Made by a program: the position numbers and the translations under genes
The notes under the pieces: generated by a model
The model's input: the letters and a program-made list of their open reading frames with translations, nothing else
Databases searched by the model: none
Told to the model about the DNA's origin: nothing
Shown: positions 6,114 to 10,114 of the stretch, in pieces
Layout of the letters: each line of letters starts with the position of its first letter
Numbering within the stretch: position 1 is the stretch's first letter
Source of the DNA: Verrucomicrobiales bacterium
GTDB lineage: Bacteria; Verrucomicrobiota; Verrucomicrobiia; Verrucomicrobiales; DEV007
DNA length: 10,114 nt
Reading direction: 5' to 3'
Assembly (NCBI GenBank): GCA_002696885.1
Contig: NZSO01000080.1
Span: 5,204 to 15,317, forward strand

Positions 6114-7277
6114 ATGAACCTAGAGGATATTATAAATAATGAGGAAAGTCGTCTTGCTAGGTTTCCAATAGCCAGAGAAAAGATATTCTTCTCACATGCG
6201 GCAGTCACAGCATTACCGCATTGCGCAGCGCAAGCAATGGCAGACTATGCCTATTCTTCTTGTAAAGATCATCAAGAATTTCCGGAGTTCATGGAGACGA
6301 TGAATGAGACTCGCCGACTTTCAGCTGATTTAATTGGCGCAGACTTTTCTGAAATCGCTCTTCTGGGCCCCACATCACTAGGATTGAGTCTTTTTGCCAA
6401 AGGAATTAGTTGGAACCGCGATGATGAGGTCATTTGCTATATGGATGACTATCCAGCAAATGTTTATCCCTGGATGGAACTTGAAAGAGTTGGAGTCAAA
6501 ATTAAATATTTAAAACCAGATCAGCCAGGAGAAATTACTCCAGAACTCATCGAATCAAGTATCAGTGAAAAAACGCGACTAGTGGCATTAGCTAGTTGTA
6601 ATTATTTAACGGGTTACCGCATTGATATTGATACAATAGGTAAAATGTTAGGAGAGAAAAATATTCTTTTTGCTTTGGATGGAATTCAAACCTGCGGAGC
6701 ATTCCCAACAAACATTGAGCATGTAGATTTCATGAGCGCAGATGCTCATAAATGGCTTCTAGGTCCGATGGCTATTGGTATCGTATACGTAAAAAAGAAA
6801 AACTTCGACATCCTAAGACCAGCCTTACTGGGTGCTTGGAACGTTCGGTCACCTGATTACATCACTCAAGAGAGTATTGCTTTTTATAATTCTGCAAGGA
6901 GATACGAACCAGGTGTACTGAATGCTTCAGGTATCGTTGGCCTGAAAGAAGTTTTATTGATGATTAAAGAGATTGGATTAAAAGAGATTTCAGACAGGCT
7001 TCTATCACTAAAATCAAATTTGGTTAATAAGCTGGACTCTCTGGGATATAAAATTCATGGCCCAAGAGCTGGAGGTAGTGCCTCCTCAATCACCACATTC
7101 AACCACGAAAAAGAAAAAGCCTCAGTAATTTTCGAAAAACTTAACAATGCAGGCATTGTTTCATCTTGTCGAAAAAATCGAGAAGGTGAGGAATTTTTGC
7201 GTTTTAGCCCACATTTTTACAATACTGAGAGAGAAATTGACCAGGCGTTGGAAGTTTTAGCAAAGGTATGTCCTTGA
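6114..7277 (+). CDS. Class V aminotransferase-fold PLP-dependent enzyme (not a typical cysteine desulfurase)
   Basis: The 387-residue protein has the class V PLP fold seen in SufS/IscS, isopenicillin-N epimerase and kynureninase. The Schiff-base lysine is K213 in SADAHKWLLGP (208-218), and the pyridine-ring aspartate is D189 in FALDGIQTCG, with Q192 after it. DDYPANVYPW (111-120) occupies the site where SufS has a HHAN..PW motif, so tyrosine/proline replace the PLP-stacking histidine. The C-terminal LRFSPHFYNTEREID (362-376) matches the family end. The catalytic cysteine loop of SufS (RTGHHCA) is missing: after IVSSC (348-352) the chain goes almost directly to REGEEFLRFSP. Sulfur transfer from cysteine is therefore unlikely, and a lyase, epimerase or transaminase activity on an unknown substrate is more plausible. 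It follows the RelE-like gene by 25 nt and precedes accB by 71 nt, without a suf or isc context. Confidence 0.9.
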   Translation: MNLEDIINNEESRLARFPIAREKIFFSHAAVTALPHCAAQAMADYAYSSCKDHQEFPEFMETMNETRRLSADLIGADFSEIALLGPTSLGLSLFAKGISWNRDDEVICYMDDYPANVYPWMELERVGVKIKYLKPDQPGEITPELIESSISEKTRLVALASCNYLTGYRIDIDTIGKMLGEKNILFALDGIQTCGAFPTNIEHVDFMSADAHKWLLGPMAIGIVYVKKKNFDILRPALLGAWNVRSPDYITQESIAFYNSARRYEPGVLNASGIVGLKEVLLMIKEIGLKEISDRLLSLKSNLVNKLDSLGYKIHGPRAGGSASSITTFNHEKEKASVIFEKLNNAGIVSSCRKNREGEEFLRFSPHFYNTEREIDQALEVLAKVCP

Positions 7278-7282
7278 AGGGC

Positions 7283-7308
7283 TTGACTAGGGAACATAAA
7301 AGTATGAT
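7283..7308 (+). promoter_or_regulatory. Possible promoter in the gap before accB
   Basis: The 71-bp gap before accB is the widest in the rightward run. It contains a good -35 match, TTGACT (7283-7288), and TATGAT (7303-7308), but the spacing of 14 bp is too short for a standard sigma70 site. A second -10-like TATAGA at 7313-7318 is too far away. It could allow accBC transcription independent of the upstream genes. Confidence 0.28.
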
Positions 7309-7348
7309 TTAGTATAGAAGTTTAAATATTAATTCTGAAATAAGGCCA

Positions 7349-7825
7349 ATGCCAGTAACAAGAAGAAATCGAAAATCTGAAGACGAATCACCAGAGACTC
7401 CAAAAATGGACTTGGACAAAATCAAAGGTCTCATCAAACTCATGGAAGATCATGATCTAACGGCTTTCGAGTTAGAGGATGCAGGCTTCAAAGTCAGGTT
7501 AGAAAAAGGAGGAGCTAAGGAACAGGTTATCGCTGCACCTCAACCAGTAGCCGTAGAGGAAACAACTCCTGAAAAAATTGTTGCAGAAGATACCGAGGAA
7601 ATATCAGCTCCAATGGTGGGAACTTTTTACAAGTCTCCTTCACCAGACGCAGATGCATTTGTAAAAGTTGGAGATGCTGTTGATGAAGGGACCGTCGTTT
7701 GCATCATTGAGGCGATGAAGGTTATGAATCAGATCAAGGCAGAGAAATCAGGGGTCATACAACGCATTCTTGTAGAAGATGCAAGTCCTGTTGAGTTTGG
7801 CCAAGGACTCTTTGTCATTGCGTAG
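7349..7825 (+). CDS. accB: Acetyl-CoA carboxylase biotin carboxyl carrier protein
   Basis: AccB (BCCP) carries the biotin that is carboxylated by AccC and then donates CO2 to acetyl-CoA, the first step of fatty-acid synthesis. The 158-residue protein shows an N-terminal helix region (MDLDKIKGLIKLMEDHDL, from residue 20) that lines up with the E. coli start, a flexible Ala/Pro/Glu-rich linker (about 55-85), and a biotinyl domain (86-158). That domain has the 'thumb' SAPMVGTFYKSPSPDADAF and the biotin-attachment motif EAMKVMNQIKAE (121-132), with K124 as the modified lysine. The annotated ATG at 7349 adds 19 basic/acidic residues before the E. coli-like start. A TAAGG just upstream is very close (3 nt), so the ATG at 7406 (residue 20) remains possible. 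accC follows after 27 nt, the usual arrangement. Confidence 0.96.
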   Translation: MPVTRRNRKSEDESPETPKMDLDKIKGLIKLMEDHDLTAFELEDAGFKVRLEKGGAKEQVIAAPQPVAVEETTPEKIVAEDTEEISAPMVGTFYKSPSPDADAFVKVGDAVDEGTVVCIIEAMKVMNQIKAEKSGVIQRILVEDASPVEFGQGLFVIA

Positions 7826-7852
7826 ATAAATTGCTTAGACTGCAAACTAATA

Positions 7853-9208
7853 ATGTTTAAAAAGGTTCTAGTTGCTAACCGTGGAGAAATTGCACTGCGC
7901 ATCATTCGTGCTTGCAGAGAATTAGGCATCCGAAGCGTAGCCGTATACTCAGAAGCAGACGTTGATTCAATGCATGTGCAGCTGGCTGATGAGGCAATCT
8001 GCATTGGACCCGGCCCTAGTTCAGAGAGTTACCTTAAAGCCAACAGAATCATAAGCGCAGCTGAAGTCGCCAACGTAGATGCCATACACCCCGGTTACGG
8101 CTTCTTGTCTGAGAACGCAGATTTCGCCGAAATCTGTGAAAGTTGTAAAATCAAATTCATTGGACCATCTGCCAAAGTTATCTCCATAATGGGTGATAAG
8201 AACGAGGCCAGAGCAACCGCAAAAAAATACAAGGTGCCTGTCACACCAGGTACCGACGGAACAGTAGATACGATTGCTGAAGCAAAGGAGGAAGCTGAAA
8301 AAATTGGATATCCCGTAATGATTAAGGCCTCTGCAGGTGGCGGCGGTAAAGGTATGAGACCTTGTTTTAATGAGGCCAATCTGGAATCGAGTTTTCAGAA
8401 TGCTAGAAATGAAGCTGAGAAAGCTTTTGGAAATGGTGAAGTTTATATTGAAAAATTAATCCTAAACCCTCACCACATTGAGTTTCAGGTAGTAGCTGAT
8501 TCACATGGTAACGTTGTTCATCTTGGTGAAAGAGACTGCTCTCTTCAAAGAAGGAACCAGAAAATCATTGAAGAAGCCCCATCTCCTTTACTAAACAAGA
8601 ATAAGAGACTCCGAAAAAAAATGGGAGATGCTTCAGTTCGCTTGGTGAAAGAAATCGGTTATGAAAACTGTGGAACCATTGAATATCTGGTCGACGAGAG
8701 TGGCGATTTTTATTTTATGGAGATGAACACAAGGATTCAAGTTGAACATCCGATCACCGAGGAAATTAATGGATGTGATCTAATCAAAGAACAAATAAGA
8801 ATCGCGGCTGGTGAAAAGCTTAGTGAACATGTTCAAAACAGTACTCCACGACAACACTCCATTGAGTGCAGAATTAATGCAGAGGATCCTTATAATAATT
8901 TTATGCCCAGCCCAGGTAAGATTAATTTCTGGTTTCAGCCTGGTGGTAGAGGTGTAAGAGTGGATACGCATGTTTACTCTGGCTATCAAGTCCCACCCTA
9001 TTACGACTCAATGATCGCTAAACTCATAGTTACAGGCGCAACCAGAGAGATTGCTATCGACCGCACACAGAGGGCACTCAATGAGTTTCTGATTGAGGGC
9101 ATCAAAACTACTATCCCTTTTCAAGATGCCATCATAAAAAACTCAGATTTTCGTAGTGGAAACTACAATATTGGATGGGTTGAAGAATTCTTGAATGATC
9201 TCAAATAG
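7853..9208 (+). CDS. accC: Acetyl-CoA carboxylase, biotin carboxylase subunit
   Basis: AccC uses ATP and bicarbonate to carboxylate the biotin on AccB. At 451 residues it is essentially the length of E. coli AccC (449). The N-terminal Rossmann-like domain starts MFKKVLVANRGEIALRIIRA and includes HPGYGFLSEN (79-88). The ATP-grasp part has K116, K158, the glycine-rich loop AGGGGKG (161-167), H208, RDCSLQRRNQK with K237, and the metal and biotin residues E290, N292, R294, Q296, V297 and E298 in FMEMNTRIQVEHP (288-300). R340 in ECRINAED matches the E. coli R338. All catalytic positions seem intact. There is no pyruvate or propionyl carboxylase extension, so it is the stand-alone subunit. The ATG at 7853 has no clear ribosome site. 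It ends in three consecutive in-frame stops (TAG TAG TGA), the second sharing its G with the thiE start. The carboxyltransferase genes accA and accD are not in the window. Confidence 0.98.
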   Translation: MFKKVLVANRGEIALRIIRACRELGIRSVAVYSEADVDSMHVQLADEAICIGPGPSSESYLKANRIISAAEVANVDAIHPGYGFLSENADFAEICESCKIKFIGPSAKVISIMGDKNEARATAKKYKVPVTPGTDGTVDTIAEAKEEAEKIGYPVMIKASAGGGGKGMRPCFNEANLESSFQNARNEAEKAFGNGEVYIEKLILNPHHIEFQVVADSHGNVVHLGERDCSLQRRNQKIIEEAPSPLLNKNKRLRKKMGDASVRLVKEIGYENCGTIEYLVDESGDFYFMEMNTRIQVEHPITEEINGCDLIKEQIRIAAGEKLSEHVQNSTPRQHSIECRINAEDPYNNFMPSPGKINFWFQPGGRGVRVDTHVYSGYQVPPYYDSMIAKLIVTGATREIAIDRTQRALNEFLIEGIKTTIPFQDAIIKNSDFRSGNYNIGWVEEFLNDLK

Positions 9209-9210
9209 TA

Positions 9211-9837
9211 GTGAAACTCTACTCAATACTCGACCTTGGGTATGTACAAGAAGGTGAAGTTGTCGACTGCGCCAAGTCAATATGTAAGAGCGGAGTAGTG
9301 ATGCTACAATTGAGAGCAAAGTCTATTGAGCAAAAAAAAACTCTAGAATTAGCCAGAATAATCAAGCCAATATGTAATGATTACGGTGTCCCCTTAATCA
9401 TTAATGATCATCCAATAATCGCAGCTGAAGTGAATGCAGATGGAGTCCACATTGGACAGGATGATGGAACAATAGAGAATGTCAGAAAATTGTATAAGAG
9501 TTGTAGAATTGTAGGAAGATCAACTCATAGCATTAGTCAGGTGCGGGAGGCTCAAAAAGAGGGAGCCGACTACATTGGCTTTGGTCCACTTTATGCAACC
9601 GCTACAAAACCGGGAAGGCCCGCCATCGGATTAAGTGATATCGTTCAAGCTCATCAAGAATTTAATGGACCAATTTATTGTATTGGAGGAGTTAATGAAA
9701 CCAGCATCACTGAAGTAATAGCGGCAGGAGCAACGAATGTGGTGATTGTTTCTGACCTCTTGAAAAGTGATGATATTGGATCTTATGTAGCGCGAATAAA
9801 AGAATCCGCAAAAAAAGCAAAAGAAAAAAATTTATGA
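9211..9837 (+). CDS. thiE: Thiamine-phosphate synthase
   Basis: ThiE joins hydroxymethylpyrimidine diphosphate to hydroxyethylthiazole phosphate, giving thiamine monophosphate. The 208-residue TIM-barrel length is typical. Motifs in order are QLRAK (33-37), the IIND pair (63-66; N65, D66) that binds pyrimidine and metal, DGVHIGQDD (77-85), GRSTHS (102-107), the flexible phosphate loop region DYIGFGPLYATATKPG (120-135) and a phosphate-binding CIGGV (157-161). The VVIVSDLL segment (177-184) takes the place of the common 'VAVVSAI'. The start is GTG at 9211, only 2 nt past the accC stop, and the stop (TGA) overlaps the ATG of the next gene as ATGA, so both ends suggest coupled translation. No TPP riboswitch can lie here given the tight spacing. 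No other thi genes are visible. Confidence 0.95.
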   Translation: MKLYSILDLGYVQEGEVVDCAKSICKSGVVMLQLRAKSIEQKKTLELARIIKPICNDYGVPLIINDHPIIAAEVNADGVHIGQDDGTIENVRKLYKSCRIVGRSTHSISQVREAQKEGADYIGFGPLYATATKPGRPAIGLSDIVQAHQEFNGPIYCIGGVNETSITEVIAAGATNVVIVSDLLKSDDIGSYVARIKESAKKAKEKNL

Positions 9838-10114
9838 AAGTAGTTGTAGCCGGCACAGTTGCCATTGACGATATCAAAACTCCAAAAGAGGAGAGGAAAG
9901 GACTAATGGGAGGTTCTGCTTCTTACGCAGCGATGGCTTCAAGTTTTTTTGCCTCAACTGAAATTGTTGGAATTATTGGCAAAGATTTTCCAAAAGAGCA
10001 CATAGACACTCTTACAAATCGAGGAATCTGCATAGAGGGAATTGAAAAAAGCGAAGGAGATAGTTTTTATTGGTCGGGTGAGTACCACGAAAATATGGAC
10101 AACAGAACGACTCA
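9834..10114 (+). CDS. PfkB-family carbohydrate/nucleoside kinase, N-terminal part (cut by window edge)
   Basis: From the ATG at 9834, overlapping the thiE stop as ATGA, 93 codons are open to the window end. The protein begins MKVVVAGTVAIDDI, the first strand of a ribokinase-like fold with the early substrate-binding aspartate region. It then has MGGSASYAAMASSFFA (25-40), the PfkB signature 1 region (GG....A..A), and VGIIGKDF (45-52), the usual 'VG.VG.D' element. This indicates a ribokinase/PfkB kinase, but the C-terminal signature with the catalytic base (DT.GAGD) is beyond the edge, so the substrate cannot be judged; a sugar or adenosine kinase are options. A thiamine-pathway role is possible from position, but HMP kinase ThiD belongs to a different ribokinase-like subgroup and the N-terminus here looks like a sugar-kinase type. 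Confidence 0.85.
   Translation, partial: MKVVVAGTVAIDDIKTPKEERKGLMGGSASYAAMASSFFASTEIVGIIGKDFPKEHIDTLTNRGICIEGIEKSEGDSFYWSGEYHENMDNRTT

Noticed and set aside
6114..7277. Calling the class V enzyme SufS or IscS
   Set aside because: The catalytic cysteine loop and the PLP-stacking histidine motif are absent, and no suf or isc genes are nearby.
7729..8379. Two open frames on the minus strand opposite accB and accC (7729-8004 and 8095-8379)
   Set aside because: Both mirror highly conserved biotin and biotin-carboxylase coding sequence; no own start context or domain is visible.
8780..8989. Open frame on the minus strand opposite accC
   Set aside because: It is a shadow of the conserved C-terminal part of biotin carboxylase.
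9838..10114. Assigning the partial kinase as ThiD because it follows thiE
   Set aside because: The visible N-terminal motifs look like a PfkB sugar/nucleoside kinase, and the diagnostic C-terminal part is missing.

Overview
The window reads as ordinary, densely packed chromosome of an AT-rich, diderm (outer-membrane) bacterium. A BamA-type outer-membrane assembly gene, an exported formylglycine-type sulfatase of a style common in Planctomycetes, Verrucomicrobia, Lentisphaerae and Bacteroidetes, the frequent lack of Shine-Dalgarno sequences, and a Gfo/Idh/MocA oxidoreductase beside an ABM-domain protein together suggest a member of the PVC group, most likely a marine Verrucomicrobiota (Opitutae-like) lineage. 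That placement is an inference from gene content, not a phylogenetic result.

Layout: (1) 1-284, minus: the 5' end of a bamA-like gene with signal peptide and first POTRA domain, running off the left edge. (2) 285-594: a very AT-rich divergent intergenic region with candidate promoters and an imperfect inverted repeat. (3) 595-1629, plus: ruvB, the Holliday-junction branch-migration motor. (4) 1616-2956, minus: a two-gene unit of an ABM-domain protein followed 3 nt later by a Gfo/Idh/MocA-type oxidoreductase, whose 3' end overlaps ruvB convergently by 14 bp. (5) 3089 to the right edge, plus: a same-strand run of sulfatase, alr (alanine racemase), a RelE/ParE-fold small protein, a class V PLP enzyme, accB, accC, thiE and a PfkB-type kinase cut by the window end. 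Junctions are tight: TAATG between sulfatase and alr, 2 nt between accC and thiE, ATGA between thiE and the kinase. The largest gap is 71 bp before accB, where a fresh promoter may lie. I saw no convincing intrinsic terminator in the run.

Functionally the run mixes peptidoglycan precursor supply (D-alanine from Alr), fatty-acid initiation (AccB and AccC, the biotin half of acetyl-CoA carboxylase), thiamine phosphate synthesis (ThiE) and an exported sulfatase probably used on sulfated glycans. The points most worth a second look are the RelE-like protein with no antitoxin neighbour inside a housekeeping operon, an alanine racemase with valine where the carbamylated lysine usually sits, and a class V PLP enzyme that lacks the cysteine-desulfurase catalytic loop. 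I see no CRISPR array, tRNA, rRNA, insertion sequence, prophage or obvious defence system, and no clear evidence of a wholly new system.
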